A DNA stretch of 64,000 bases, taken from NCBI RefSeq assembly GCF_963666525.1, contig NZ_OY762905.1:2955501-3019500 (forward strand), written 5' to 3'. The number at the start of each line of letters is the position of its first letter. The stretch's first letter is position 1. The notes beneath the pieces are model-generated. The model did not search any database, was not told where the DNA came from, and was given only the letters and a program-made list of their open reading frames with translations. Below, piece after piece: positions 44,126 to 54,127 of this stretch. Made by a program: the position numbers and the translations under genes. The stretch is from an uncultured Cohaesibacter sp. (GTDB taxonomy: Bacteria; Pseudomonadota; Alphaproteobacteria; Rhizobiales; Cohaesibacteraceae).

Positions 44126-45056
44126 CAGTTGAAGATGGCCTTGAAGCCGTCAAGAACCGCATCGCGTGCCGGAGCGCCTTCGCCGGACAGCAGTTTCAGA
44201 TCGCCGATCAGCGGACGGTCAACCTTGATGTCGGTGCGCGATGGCATCAGATAGACCTTGGCAACCGCCTTCTGGCCTTCCTCGGAGAGCACATAGTCGA
44301 TGAAAGCCTTGGCGTCGTCCTGATTTTTGGAGGATTTGAGGATCATCATCGGACGCGGAGCGACCACTGTGCCGCTTTCCGGGAATACGATGTCGACGCT
44401 TTCGCCCTTGGCCTTTGCTCCAAGCGTGATGTAATCGACGGCTGCGAAGACTGCGGCCTTGGAACCCTGCAGAACCGGGTTGAGGGCTGCGGCGTTGGCG
44501 CCGGCAACAATCGCGCCATTGTCCTTGATGCTCTGCAGCATGCCGTTCATGTCATTTGCGGCAAAGGCTTCAACCAGCGAATAGGTGCACCGGAAGCGGC
44601 TGCGTCCGGCAGGGTGACCATGTCCTTGTATTCCGGTTTGGCAAGATCGGCCCAGTCCTTGGGCACAGGCAGACCGGACTTGGTGTTATAGGCAATGCAG
44701 ATGCCGGCAACACCCTGGGCAACGGCGGTGTCGGTCTTGAGGAAATCAGGAACGGTCTCGGCATTCGCACTGGTATAGGGCAGCAACAGACCCTTGGCAG
44801 CGAAAGACGTGGCTGTGCCCCAGGACGCGGAAATCACCACGTCGGCAACCGGGTTGGAGCTTTCGGCTTCCAGACGTGCCATGACCTTGCCGGTGGTTGC
44901 CTGAAAGACATTGGCCTTGATGCCGGTCTTGGCGGTGAAGCCCTTGGCCAGATCGTTGATGAGGGATCCCGGACCGGCGGAATAGACGGTAACGTCAGCC
45001 TGAGCGGCGGTCGAGGCCAGAAGGCCGAGGGCAAAAGCAAAAATGGTAGAACGCAT
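44125..45056 (-). pseudogene. ABC transporter substrate-binding protein, frameshifted
   Basis: Two abutting reading frames make one protein of about 310 residues. 45056 to ~44585 encodes the signal peptide (MRSTIFAFALGLLASTAAQA) and first lobe (VTVYSAGPGSLINDLAKGFT). From ~44584 a second frame continues with SLVEAFAANDMNGMLQSIKD to the proper C-terminus DGFKAIFN. The break lies after GCACC at ~44584, where a single missing base would restore A-P-Y-S-L-V. In the first frame a wrong tail (IRWLKPLPQMT) precedes a stop. It belongs to the AfuA/FutA-like class. Either a true inactivating deletion or a sequencing error; ATPase and permease are intact. Confidence 0.85.
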
Positions 45057-45077
45057 GAATAGGCTCCAATGAGTTGG

Positions 45078-46145
45078 TTACGCCACGGCTGGGAACCAGC
45101 GCAGCTCATTTGGTGAATAGGAAATGTCGAGTATGTCTCCGGCCTTGACGCTGATGGAGCTGACAAGGCGGATGAGGTGATCGGTCCCGGCAATGCGCAA
45201 GGTGAGGGCGCGTCCGGTGCTGCGCGTCTGGGCGCGGAGTACTTCGGCCTTCAGCGTTGCAGGTCCCTCGGACCCGAGACGGATGGCACGCTCGGGCAGA
45301 AGCAGATGGGCTCTTTCGTCAGCCCTAGGCCCCTCGGGCAAGGCAATGGTGGAATTCTCAATGAGCCAGCCGTCAGTACCACGACAGGCGGGCAAAAGGC
45401 TGCCAAGGCGCAGGAAATCGGCAACGGCGGCGGTCGCCGGATCGCGCACGAGCGCATCGGGCGAAGCGAGCTGCTCGATACCGCCGCCACGCATGACGGC
45501 CACATGATCGGCCAGCGTCAGCGCCTCGGCATGATCATGGGTGACATAGACGGCGCTGAGATTGAGCTCGGATACCAGATCGCTCAGTTCCTCGACCATT
45601 GTCTCGCGCAATTCGCGGTCAAGGTTGGAGAGCGGCTCGTCAAACAGCACAAGCGGCGGCTCGGCAACGATCGCCCGGGCAATCGCCACGCGCTGCTGCT
45701 GGCCGCCTGAAAGATCGGACGGGCGACGATCCGCCATGGCACCAAGGCCAACCCGATCAAGAGCCCTCTTCACCCGGCTTTCGCATTCAGCCCGAGAGAG
45801 CTTTTGCATTTCCAGCGGAAAGGCCACGTTCCTGGCGACTGAAAGGTGTGGCCAGAGGGCGTAATCCTGAAAGACCATGCCCAAGCCGCGTGCTTCCGGT
45901 GGCAGGGCAATGCCTCTGGCGGGCGCTGCGACCAGCCGACCGGCGATTTCGATTTCGCCCTCGTTGGGGAGCAACAGCCCGGAGATCAGCCGCAGCAGTG
46001 TGGTCTTGCCACAGCCCGACGGGCCGAGAAGGCCCAGCACTTCACCCCCCTTGAGGGAAACGTTGATCCCGTCGAGGACCCTGTCCTGTCCGTAACTCAT
46101 GGCAATGGCGTGAAGGGAAAGGGCGGGAGCGGAAGATGCGGTCAT
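45078..46145 (-). CDS. ABC transporter ATP-binding protein (FbpC/PotA type)
   Basis: 355 residues from the ATG at 46145 (MTASSAPALSLHAIAMSYG); the frame extends to 46196 without a ribosome-binding site. Walker A GPSGCGKTT, Q-loop VFQDYALWPHL, signature LSGGQQQR, Walker B PLVLFDEPLSNLD, H-loop YVTHDHAEAL; C-terminal TOBE domain (LLPERAIRLG ... GDILDISYSP). First gene of the operon, 21 bp before the binding protein. Powers import through the permease at 42425. Confidence 0.92.
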   Translation of the reverse strand: MTASSAPALSLHAIAMSYGQDRVLDGINVSLKGGEVLGLLGPSGCGKTTLLRLISGLLLPNEGEIEIAGRLVAAPARGIALPPEARGLGMVFQDYALWPHLSVARNVAFPLEMQKLSRAECESRVKRALDRVGLGAMADRRPSDLSGGQQQRVAIARAIVAEPPLVLFDEPLSNLDRELRETMVEELSDLVSELNLSAVYVTHDHAEALTLADHVAVMRGGGIEQLASPDALVRDPATAAVADFLRLGSLLPACRGTDGWLIENSTIALPEGPRADERAHLLLPERAIRLGSEGPATLKAEVLRAQTRSTGRALTLRIAGTDHLIRLVSSISVKAGDILDISYSPNELRWFPAVA

Positions 46146-46205
46146 GAAACGGGACTTTGTGAAAATAGGCGGGACAAGCCCGGGAATACCAGTCAATGGG
46201 CGGTC

Positions 46206-46220
46206 TATAGGAGCTCTATA
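46206..46220. promoter_or_regulatory. Inverted repeat before the ABC operon
   Basis: TATAG-N5-CTATA, 61 bp before the ATPase start. Possible operator; no regulator identified. Confidence 0.25.
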
Positions 46221-46375
46221 TGACAGTCGTGTGAAGCTTTGATGTCACCTGTCACATTGCCGCCTCGCTGCCGTGCGCTACTGGCGCTGCACGTCAAAAG
46301 CCTTTACGCAGATCGTCCGAGCAGGCATAGTTCCGCGATCGCTCAGAGCTGAAGCAGAAGGAAACGGTTCCCTCC

Positions 46376-47167
46376 ATGGCATCCCCGATACTCTCAAAGG
46401 CCCGCAACCTGATGGCGGATCCGCTGGCCCGACCACGTCTGGTGCTGGATGAGCAGCCTGCCGATGTCTATGCAATTGGTGACATTCACGGCTGTGTTTC
46501 TCTGCTATTGCAGCTGGAGGGAATGATCATCGAAGAGGCAAGGCGCCGTACCACACCGACCCTGATCGTCTATGTCGGGGATCTGGTGGACCGGGGGCCG
46601 GATTCCCGTGCAGTGATCGAACACTGCCTCTCGTCTACCTTGCCGGACAATGTCGAGCGTCTGGTGCTGTGCGGCAATCATGATCTGACTTTCAGTGAAT
46701 TCCTGCTGGAGCCATCGCTCACGAGTCCGTGGATCAATTGGGGCGGCGCTGCCACCCTTGCGTCCTACGGCGTCGATCTGGAGGATTTCGTGGCAGCCGG
46801 GTTGCCCGAGGGCGTGCTGTCTGCATGGTTGTCCGACCGGATCCCGCTTGAGCACATGGCATTTCTGGCCCATCTGCCAACGGTCCTGAGCATGCCGTCA
46901 GCCCATATTGTCCATGCGGGCCTGCGCCATCATGCCACGCTGGAAGAGCAGACAGAGCGGGATCTGATGTGGAGCCGCGAGCTGTTTCTGGTGGATGAGC
47001 CTGCGTCCGATCGCTGGATTGTACACGGGCATACGCCCTTTGAAACGCCCGAAATCGGGCCGGGGCGGATCGGCATCGATACCGGTGCTGTCTACGGCGG
47101 TGCGTTGACCGCCGTTCATATGCAGGCAGAAACCTATCGTTTCATAAGCGTTCCGGCCAAGGGCTAG
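46376..47167 (+). CDS. PPP-type metallophosphoesterase (serine/threonine or dinucleoside phosphatase)
   Basis: 263 residues. All metal-site motifs are present: AIGDIHGC (33-40), VYVGDLVDRGPDSR (65-78), LCGNHDLTF (98-106), HAGLRHH and IVHGHTPFETP. This is the bacterial PrpA/PrpB/ApaH-like group, which dephosphorylates proteins or nucleotides in the cytoplasm with Mn or Zn. Stands alone between the ABC operon and the MFS gene. Confidence 0.88.
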   Translation: MASPILSKARNLMADPLARPRLVLDEQPADVYAIGDIHGCVSLLLQLEGMIIEEARRRTTPTLIVYVGDLVDRGPDSRAVIEHCLSSTLPDNVERLVLCGNHDLTFSEFLLEPSLTSPWINWGGAATLASYGVDLEDFVAAGLPEGVLSAWLSDRIPLEHMAFLAHLPTVLSMPSAHIVHAGLRHHATLEEQTERDLMWSRELFLVDEPASDRWIVHGHTPFETPEIGPGRIGIDTGAVYGGALTAVHMQAETYRFISVPAKG

Positions 47168-47274
47168 GGGAGCGGGGCCAGAGGCACCTGCTGAGAGGCC
47201 CACCTCGCCCGCAGATCGGAGCGCTGGCTGGTCAGAGGCCCGGCTAGACCCCGACCGAACCAGCGCGGCACAGT

Positions 47275-48549
47275 CTATTCGTCGGAACTGGCCGTGCCCC
47301 GAGCTTCCTTGCCTTCCATCAACTCGCCATCGGCAAAGACGATGGTCTGGGGCGTCCGGGTGCGCATCGGCGAAATGGGAACGAACTGCCCCTTGTCCTC
47401 GGTATCCACAGCGACGCGCTGCGTCAGGCGCCAGATGGTGAACAGCAGGATGCCAATATGGGCGATGGTTGTCGATACAAACAGCCCGCCAGGTCCCTGA
47501 ATCGACATCAGCACACCGCCGAGCAGAGGACCTATCATGGTGCCGCACCCCATCAGCAGCAACAGGCCGCTACTGGTCTGCAAACCCTCGGACGGGTCCG
47601 CATGGTCGTTGGCGTGTGCCACAAGCACCGGGTAGAAGGAGTAGACCGCAGCCCCGAAGATGGCCGAGTAAATGATGGCAAGCTCTGTCGTGCTGGGAGC
47701 ATGGGTGACGAACATGCTGTCCGAACCGATGGCAACAAGCGCGATCAGGATGACGACCAGTCGGCGGTCGATGAGATCGGAGAGAAAACCGATGGGGATC
47801 TGGGCGGCTGCACCGGCCAGAATCGAGGCGCTGACAAAGAACGCAACGCCGGAAACGGAAAGGCCGATGTCACGCCCATAAACCGCCGCCAGCGTTCCGA
47901 AACTGCCGTTTGAAATGCCGGTCAGCAGCACGGCAATCACGGCTACGGGTGAATTTTTCCAGAGTCGCGCAATGTTGAGCTGTGCCCGCGCCAGAGGGGC
48001 AGGGGCCTGCGATTTGGTGAGCGCGGTTGGCAACAGGGCGATGACGTAGAAGATCGAGGCGACAGTGAACAGCTGGAATGTTTCCGGTGTGCCAATGGCA
48101 ATCACCATCTGGCCTGCCGTGCTGGCAAACAGGTTGACCATGGTGTAGGTGCCGAAAATCATGCCGCGGCTCTTGGGGTCGGAACGCTCGACCAGCCATC
48201 CCTCGACAATCATCGCGGCACCGGCAAAGGCGAAACCGGCCAGTGCCCTCAGAATGATCCAGGCATAGGGAAAGACCAGCAGCGACGACATCAGCACCGA
48301 TATACAGGCCATCGCGGCCATCACGCTGAAGGCGCGGATATGCCCCGCCCGTGTCACGATCTGCGGCACCATCAGGCAGCCGGAAACATAACCGACGGCC
48401 CAACCGGTCCCCAAGAGGCCGAGATTGAAGCTCGAAAAGCCTTCGATCCCACCTCGTACCGGCAACAGCATCCCGGTAAGGCCTCCGGCAAAGAACAGGA
48501 ATGCGGATCCGAGCAGGAGGGAAGCGATGGAAAACAGGCTGCGAGACAC
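47275..48549 (-). CDS. MFS transporter (YcaD-like)
   Basis: 424 residues, GTG start at 48549 with AAGG upstream. Twelve hydrophobic segments; GMLLPVRGGIEGFSSFNLGL and the loop 2-3/4 region WLVERSDPKSRGMIFGTYTM fit the YcaD/UMF1-like uptake branch of MFS. The last ~55 residues are a polar cytoplasmic tail. Substrate unknown. No regulator adjoins it. Confidence 0.85.
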   Translation of the reverse strand: MSRSLFSIASLLLGSAFLFFAGGLTGMLLPVRGGIEGFSSFNLGLLGTGWAVGYVSGCLMVPQIVTRAGHIRAFSVMAAMACISVLMSSLLVFPYAWIILRALAGFAFAGAAMIVEGWLVERSDPKSRGMIFGTYTMVNLFASTAGQMVIAIGTPETFQLFTVASIFYVIALLPTALTKSQAPAPLARAQLNIARLWKNSPVAVIAVLLTGISNGSFGTLAAVYGRDIGLSVSGVAFFVSASILAGAAAQIPIGFLSDLIDRRLVVILIALVAIGSDSMFVTHAPSTTELAIIYSAIFGAAVYSFYPVLVAHANDHADPSEGLQTSSGLLLLMGCGTMIGPLLGGVLMSIQGPGGLFVSTTIAHIGILLFTIWRLTQRVAVDTEDKGQFVPISPMRTRTPQTIVFADGELMEGKEARGTASSDE

Positions 48550-48683
48550 GGGGAAGACCTTCTTGAGAAAAGAATTTTAAAAAGCAACGTCTTAAAAGAT
48601 AACCACACCATACTGAGGCAATCAACACCACAATAGATCCAGTGGAAAGGCCAAGGGTAGGTCTGGCCAGATATCCGGACATG

Positions 48684-48720
48684 AAAATGGGGCGTCCTGT
48701 TGTCAACGACGGACGCCCCA
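48684..48720 (-). terminator. Intrinsic terminator of the second RND operon
   Basis: Perfect 10-bp stem TGGGGCGTCC / GGACGCCCCA, with TTTT on the minus strand, 50 bp after the pump stop. Confidence 0.82.
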
Positions 48721-48769
48721 TGATTGTTCCCGAAATGATCCCCAAAAGGGGATCCTTGTCAGATTGCCA

Positions 48770-51700
48770 TCAGGCCGATGCCTTGTCCTGATGCTTCTTG
48801 CCCTTCAACAGGTTGGCGATGCCGACCACAACGACGAAGAAGGCTGGCACGAACAGGAGGCCAAGGAAGGTCGCCGTGATCATGCCGCCGAACACACCGG
48901 TACCGATGGCGTGCTGGGTTTCGGCACTGGCACCACTGGACAGCATCAGTGGTACGACGCCAAGCGTGAAGGCGAGCGACGTCATCAGGATCGGTCGCAT
49001 GCGCAGGCGGGCTGCTTCTGTGACTGAATCCATCAGGCTGCGTCCCTCGTCATGCAGGGCGCGGGCAAACTCCACGATCAGAATGGCGTTCTTGGCTGAA
49101 AGGCCGATGATGGTGATCAGACCGACCTTGAAGAACACGTCATTCTCAAGGCCACGGACATAGACCGACAGCACCGCCCCGATCACACCAAGCGGAATGA
49201 CCAGCAGCACCGAGAACGGGATCGACCAGCTCTCGTAAAGGGCGGCCAGCACGAGGAACACCACCAGCATGGACAAGGCCAGAAGCATTGGCGTCTGGGC
49301 GTTGGTGTTTTTCTCCTGCAGCGACTGGCCGGTCCACTCGATGCCGAAGCCTTCCGGCAACTGGCCGGCAAGCCGTTCCATCTCGGCCATGGCCTCACCG
49401 GCAGAAACGCCCGGTGCGGCGCTGCCGCTGATGCGTTCGGATGGCAGGCCGTTATAGCGCACCAGCTGCAGCGGGCTTTGTTCCCAGATCGGCTTGACGA
49501 CTTCCGACAGCTCGACCATTGCTCCGGTGGAGCTTGGCAGATTGAGTTTCAGAACGTCTTCGATCTGCATGCGGAAAGGCGCATCAGCCTGCACGGTCAC
49601 CCGGCGCAACTGGCCCTGATAGCTATAGTCGTTGACATAGCTTGAGCCCATCGCCGAAGACAGGGTGGAGGCAATGGAAGCGAACGGCACGCCAAGGAAT
49701 TCGGCCTTCTGACGGTCGATCTCGAGCCGGATGCTGGCACCCTGTGGCAGGCCGTCCGGACGGACGCCCATCAGCAGCGGGCTTTGCGCCGCCATGCCAA
49801 GCAACTGGTTTCTGGCATTGACCAGAGCTTCATTGCCAAGGCCTGCCCGGTCCTGAAGACGCATGGCAAAGCCGGATGATGTGCCAAGAGACGGGATGGA
49901 CGGCGGAAGAATGCTGTAGATCTGGCCTTCCGGTGCAGCAAACATCGTCCGGTTTGCCATGTTGGCCTCGTCTGCCGCTGCGGACTCTCGCTCGCTCCAG
50001 TCTTTCAGGGTGGTAAAGGACAGGGCCGTGTTGGAGCCCATACCGCTGAAGCTGAAGCCAACCACAGCAAACACGTCCTTTGTTGCAGGACGCGATTTTG
50101 CGTGGTTTTCGTACATCTCGACGATTTCCTTGGTGCGCTCCTGGGTCGCTTCCGACGGCAGACTGTACAGGGTGATGAAGGAGCCCTGATCTTCCACCGG
50201 CAGGAACGAGGTCGGCAGCTTGATGAAGCTGTAGCCAAGCCCGGCGACGATTGCCGCATAGAGCACGACCATCACTGCGATCCGGCGGGCAAAAACCGCC
50301 ACGATCCGCACATAGACATTGGTAATGCCGTCAAGGCCGCGGTTGAACCAGCCGAAGAACCCGCCCTTGGAGGCATGGTGATCCGGATCGATAGGCTTGA
50401 GCAGTGTTGCGCAGAGGGCCGGGGTCATCGACAGGGCAAGGAAAGCCGAGAACAGGATCGATACCGCCATGGACATGGTGAACTGGCGATAGATTTCGCC
50501 CACCGCTCCCGACGACATGCCCATGGGAATGAACACGGCTGTCAGCACCAGCGTGATGCCGATCACGGCACTGGTGATCTGCTTCATCGCCTTGCGTGTC
50601 GCATCCTTGGGCGAAAGGCCCTCGGTTGCCATGATACGCTCGACGTTCTCGACCACCACGATGGCGTCATCCACGATGATACCGATCGCCAGCACCATGC
50701 CGAACATGGTCAGCACGTTGATTGAAAAGCCCGAGACATACATGACGACCAGCGTACCGGCCAGAGCGATGGGGGCGACAATGGCCGGGATAAGGGTGTA
50801 CCGGATCTTCTGCAGGAACAGCAGCATCACCAGGAACACCAGCACCATGGCCTCGATCAGCGTATGCACCACTTTCTCGATGGAGATGGCAACAAATGGC
50901 GAGGTGTCATAGGGCACCGACCAGCTCATGCCCTTTGGCATCGCCGTGGCAAGGTCTGCCATCCGGTCCTGAACCGCCTGGGATACCCGCATGGCATTGG
51001 CGCCCGGAGCAAGCTGGATGGCCGCAGCAGCAGAAGCCGATCCGTTGATGCGGGAAACGAAGGCATAGGTCTGGGCCCCCACTTCGACGCGGGCAACATC
51101 GCCAAGGGTCAGCTTCGAGCCGTCCAGATCGGACTTGAGCACGATGTTCTCGAACTCTTCGGGCGTGCTGAGCTGGCCTTCAACGGTAAGCGGAATGCCC
51201 ACTCTCTGGCCTTCGACGGTTGGCTCTGCACCAACGCGACCCGGAGAGATCTGGACGTTCTGGGCCGCAATGGCACTGGTCACGTCAGACACCGACAGGG
51301 AATAGGACAACAGTTTGTGCGGGTCGATCCAGACGCGCATCGCCTTCTTGGAGACGAACGACTGCACGCGGCCGACGCCCGCCACGCGGTTGAGCGGCTG
51401 GATCAGGTTGCGTTCCATATAGTCGCCCAGATCAAGGGCTGTCAGGGTGCCGTCCGGTGAGGTCAGGGCGATGACCATCAGGAAGCCGGACGAGGAGGAT
51501 TCGATCGTCAGGCCCGTACGCTGAACCGCTTCGGGAAGACGCGGCTCGATCGATTTGATCTTGTTCTGGACGTCGACCTGAGCCAGTTCCGGATCGGTAC
51601 CGGATTCGAACGTTGCGGTGATGGTGGCCGAGCCTGAAGAGTTGGCGGTGGATTCGAAGTAAAGCAGATGCTTTACGCCCGACAATTCCGGCTCGATGAT

Positions 51701-51889
51701 GCTGACCACGCTGTCATTGACCACTTCCGGCGAAGCGCCGGGATAGGTGGCGCGAATTGACACGCTTGGCGGCGCAATATCCGGATAGCGCGTGACCGGC
51801 AGCAGCGAGAGGGTCAGCAGCCCTCCGAGCATGATAAAGATCGCTATGACCCATGCAAACACGGGTCTGTCGATGAAGAAACTTGGCAT
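48770..51889 (-). CDS. RND multidrug efflux pump, HAE1 (AcrB-like) permease, second copy
   Basis: 1039 residues. N-terminus MPSFFIDRPVFAWVIAIFIM, TM4 relay Asp pair in GIIVDDAIVVVENVERIM, TM10 relay Lys in GLSAKNAILIVEFA. Closer to the AcrB/MexB norm than the first pump, which has Arg at this Lys. 12 bp after its adaptor; TetR divergent. Confidence 0.95.
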   Translation of the reverse strand: MPSFFIDRPVFAWVIAIFIMLGGLLTLSLLPVTRYPDIAPPSVSIRATYPGASPEVVNDSVVSIIEPELSGVKHLLYFESTANSSGSATITATFESGTDPELAQVDVQNKIKSIEPRLPEAVQRTGLTIESSSSGFLMVIALTSPDGTLTALDLGDYMERNLIQPLNRVAGVGRVQSFVSKKAMRVWIDPHKLLSYSLSVSDVTSAIAAQNVQISPGRVGAEPTVEGQRVGIPLTVEGQLSTPEEFENIVLKSDLDGSKLTLGDVARVEVGAQTYAFVSRINGSASAAAAIQLAPGANAMRVSQAVQDRMADLATAMPKGMSWSVPYDTSPFVAISIEKVVHTLIEAMVLVFLVMLLFLQKIRYTLIPAIVAPIALAGTLVVMYVSGFSINVLTMFGMVLAIGIIVDDAIVVVENVERIMATEGLSPKDATRKAMKQITSAVIGITLVLTAVFIPMGMSSGAVGEIYRQFTMSMAVSILFSAFLALSMTPALCATLLKPIDPDHHASKGGFFGWFNRGLDGITNVYVRIVAVFARRIAVMVVLYAAIVAGLGYSFIKLPTSFLPVEDQGSFITLYSLPSEATQERTKEIVEMYENHAKSRPATKDVFAVVGFSFSGMGSNTALSFTTLKDWSERESAAADEANMANRTMFAAPEGQIYSILPPSIPSLGTSSGFAMRLQDRAGLGNEALVNARNQLLGMAAQSPLLMGVRPDGLPQGASIRLEIDRQKAEFLGVPFASIASTLSSAMGSSYVNDYSYQGQLRRVTVQADAPFRMQIEDVLKLNLPSSTGAMVELSEVVKPIWEQSPLQLVRYNGLPSERISGSAAPGVSAGEAMAEMERLAGQLPEGFGIEWTGQSLQEKNTNAQTPMLLALSMLVVFLVLAALYESWSIPFSVLLVIPLGVIGAVLSVYVRGLENDVFFKVGLITIIGLSAKNAILIVEFARALHDEGRSLMDSVTEAARLRMRPILMTSLAFTLGVVPLMLSSGASAETQHAIGTGVFGGMITATFLGLLFVPAFFVVVVGIANLLKGKKHQDKASA

Positions 51890-51901
51890 CAGAAATCCCC
51901 G

Positions 51902-53041
51902 TTACTGTTTGGGCTGTTGTCCCGCAGGGGTCGCATGGACCTGATCGCCATCCTGGCTGACCCGTGTCTGACCGCGAATGACAACATTGGCGTTCGGCTC
52001 GAGGCCCTCGGTGACGAGATAGCTCCGGTTGACCAGCTCACCCAGCACCACATCGTGGAAATGGGCCTTGCCTTCCGCGTCGACCACAACCAGGCGGGCA
52101 CCGCCCGTCACATCGCGAATGACCGCCTGCTGCGGAACCAGCAGGGCGTTCTCGACGATCTGGCGCGGGACCAGTGCCCGCACGAACATACCCGGCAACA
52201 GGCTCTGATCGGGATTGTCTACCAGCACACGCATGGTCACGTCGCCGGTCGATGCGTCAACGCTGAGGTCGGTGAACAGCGGCTTTGCCTTTTGCGGATA
52301 GGCTCTGCCGTCGATCCCGAGAATCTCGATGGCCGACGCTTCCGGAGCGAGATTGGCCATGTTCTGCATCTTCAGGAGATCAAGGGCAGAGCGGCGCAGG
52401 TCGACATAGACCTTGTCGATCTGCTGAACGGTTGCCAGAGGCTGGGTCTGATTGGCTGACACCAGTGAGCCCTCACTGACAAGAGCCGCGCCGATGCGTC
52501 CCGGGATCGGGGACCGCACCGTGGTGAAATCGAGATTGATCTGCTGCGCGCGCAGGGTCGCCTTGGCTGCGGCTACCGCGGCCTCGGCGCTCTTGGCTTC
52601 CGCCTGTGCGCTGTCCAGGGTCTGCTGGCTGGCTGACTCTTTCTCGAACAGCTGCCGGCTACGGTCCAGTTGGATATTGGCCAGATCGAGGGCCGCTTCC
52701 GCACTGGTCAGCGCCGCCTGGGCATTTTCCACCTGCGCTTTGTAGGTTTCGGCCGCAATCTGGAACAGCGGCTGGCCTTCCTTGACGTCGATACCCTGAT
52801 CAAACAGGCGCTTTTCCAGGATGCCGCCGACCTGAGGGCGGATGTCCGCGGTACGGAAGGCGGAAACGCGACCAGGCAGCTCTTCGCTGATGGTGACTGT
52901 CTCAGGCTTGATTTCCATGGTCGTCACCATCGCAGGTGGACGCTGGGCACCCTGTGCCATGCTGGAGGATGGAGCCAGAGAGAGACCAAACGCAAGTCCC
53001 ATCGCAACGGCTAGAATATGGTTTCTGGAAGAATGGGGCAT
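51902..53041 (-). CDS. RND efflux periplasmic adaptor, second copy
   Basis: 379 residues from the ATG at 53041 with GGAAGG upstream; the frame to 53119 is rejected. Signal peptide (HILAVAMGLAFGLSLAPSS, cleaved near AQG), no lipobox. AcrA-type: TADIRPQVGGILEKRLFDQG, coiled-coil at ~100-170, DFTTVRSPIPGRIGAALVSE. Pairs with the pump at 48770; no outer-membrane partner in the window. Confidence 0.93.
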   Translation of the reverse strand: MPHSSRNHILAVAMGLAFGLSLAPSSSMAQGAQRPPAMVTTMEIKPETVTISEELPGRVSAFRTADIRPQVGGILEKRLFDQGIDVKEGQPLFQIAAETYKAQVENAQAALTSAEAALDLANIQLDRSRQLFEKESASQQTLDSAQAEAKSAEAAVAAAKATLRAQQINLDFTTVRSPIPGRIGAALVSEGSLVSANQTQPLATVQQIDKVYVDLRRSALDLLKMQNMANLAPEASAIEILGIDGRAYPQKAKPLFTDLSVDASTGDVTMRVLVDNPDQSLLPGMFVRALVPRQIVENALLVPQQAVIRDVTGGARLVVVDAEGKAHFHDVVLGELVNRSYLVTEGLEPNANVVIRGQTRVSQDGDQVHATPAGQQPKQ

Positions 53042-53151
53042 GGAACCTTCCACAACTAGAAAAAAAGGAACAAATTCCCACAGGACACAGCCCTGCAGGG
53101 CATGAATTGGTAGTGACACACAGTAGCAGTCCTGGAAATGGGGCAGTCAAG

Positions 53152-53174
53152 CAATTGTACATATGTCCAAATTG
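53152..53174. promoter_or_regulatory. Candidate TetR operator of second RND operon
   Basis: Imperfect palindrome centred on ACATATGT (53159-53166) with AATT flanks on both sides, in the divergent region. Confidence 0.45.
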
Positions 53175-53277
53175 CGTTGGTGTCCAGTTTGATTTTATTT
53201 TTATAGCGATTTATTTAACAAATGCCTTGATTCTGTAAACGACAGATCGGGGCAATGTGTCGCTTTGGAAAATAAAG

Positions 53278-53889
53278 ATGTCCTATCTACCGAAAGAGCA
53301 AAGACGCTCTGAAATCATTGAGGCAGCCATTGATGTCATTCAACATCAGGGGCTTGCTGCGGCAACAGTCAGAAATGTGGCAAAGGTCACGTCCTCGTCT
53401 CCGGGGCAGATCCACCACCATTTTGACTCCGCTGACGCCTTGCGCGCAGAGGCATTTCTGTGTTTGTGGCAGCGTATGAAGAACGAGTTTGTCAGTCAAA
53501 TCAAAACAACGTCACCAATCGAGACGCTGATTGCCAATCTCGGCGGCTGTGCGAACGCCGAAATCAAGGAAGATTTCGCCCGTCTCTACAAAGACCTCAT
53601 GGAAGCCTCCCGGATGAGTGCGACCATGCAGTCGGTTCTCATCCAGATCATGAACAACAGCAAGACCAAACACGCCGAGTTGCTGAAGGCCGCGCAAGAG
53701 GCCGGGGAGCTTCACAAGGACGCGGATGTCGAACAGGTCGCCATGTCGGTTCTGGCGCTGTCCTTCGGATTCGGTTTCATGAAGGATATCGGGTTCACCA
53801 CTGTTGATGTGCATGAAATCGTCCGTCAGCAGATCAATCTGGTCAATCGCGCGCTCTCCTGCCCCAAAGGCACCAATCAAACGGTCTGA
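53278..53889 (+). CDS. TetR-family regulator of the RND pump
   Basis: 203 residues; the ATG at 53278 (MSYLPKEQRRSEIIEAA) is preferred to the GTG at 53257. N-terminal HTH residues ~8-55 (IEAAIDVIQHQGLAAATVRN, SSSPGQIHHHFDSADALRAE), helical ligand domain after that. It is divergent from the adaptor-pump operon, the usual arrangement for a repressor of efflux. Confidence 0.87.
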   Translation: MSYLPKEQRRSEIIEAAIDVIQHQGLAAATVRNVAKVTSSSPGQIHHHFDSADALRAEAFLCLWQRMKNEFVSQIKTTSPIETLIANLGGCANAEIKEDFARLYKDLMEASRMSATMQSVLIQIMNNSKTKHAELLKAAQEAGELHKDADVEQVAMSVLALSFGFGFMKDIGFTTVDVHEIVRQQINLVNRALSCPKGTNQTV

Positions 53890-54127
53890 TCAAGGGAGCG
53901 GCTCTCTGCACCCTGCCATGCGTTGGCGCAGTCTGAGCGGCACGACTTTCTCGCTCCGGGCTCTGGACAAGCTGTCAGCCGGGTTATACACCTTTTTTGG
54001 TTCCCGACCATTTGCGGACTTTCGGTCTTCAAAATCAGCCCGCTCACCAAATATAACGCCGCAAGGATCGCTTTGGGGTGTTGGTGACGCTTCAATGTCC
54101 CACAAGAGCCTACAAGAGATCTTCCTG

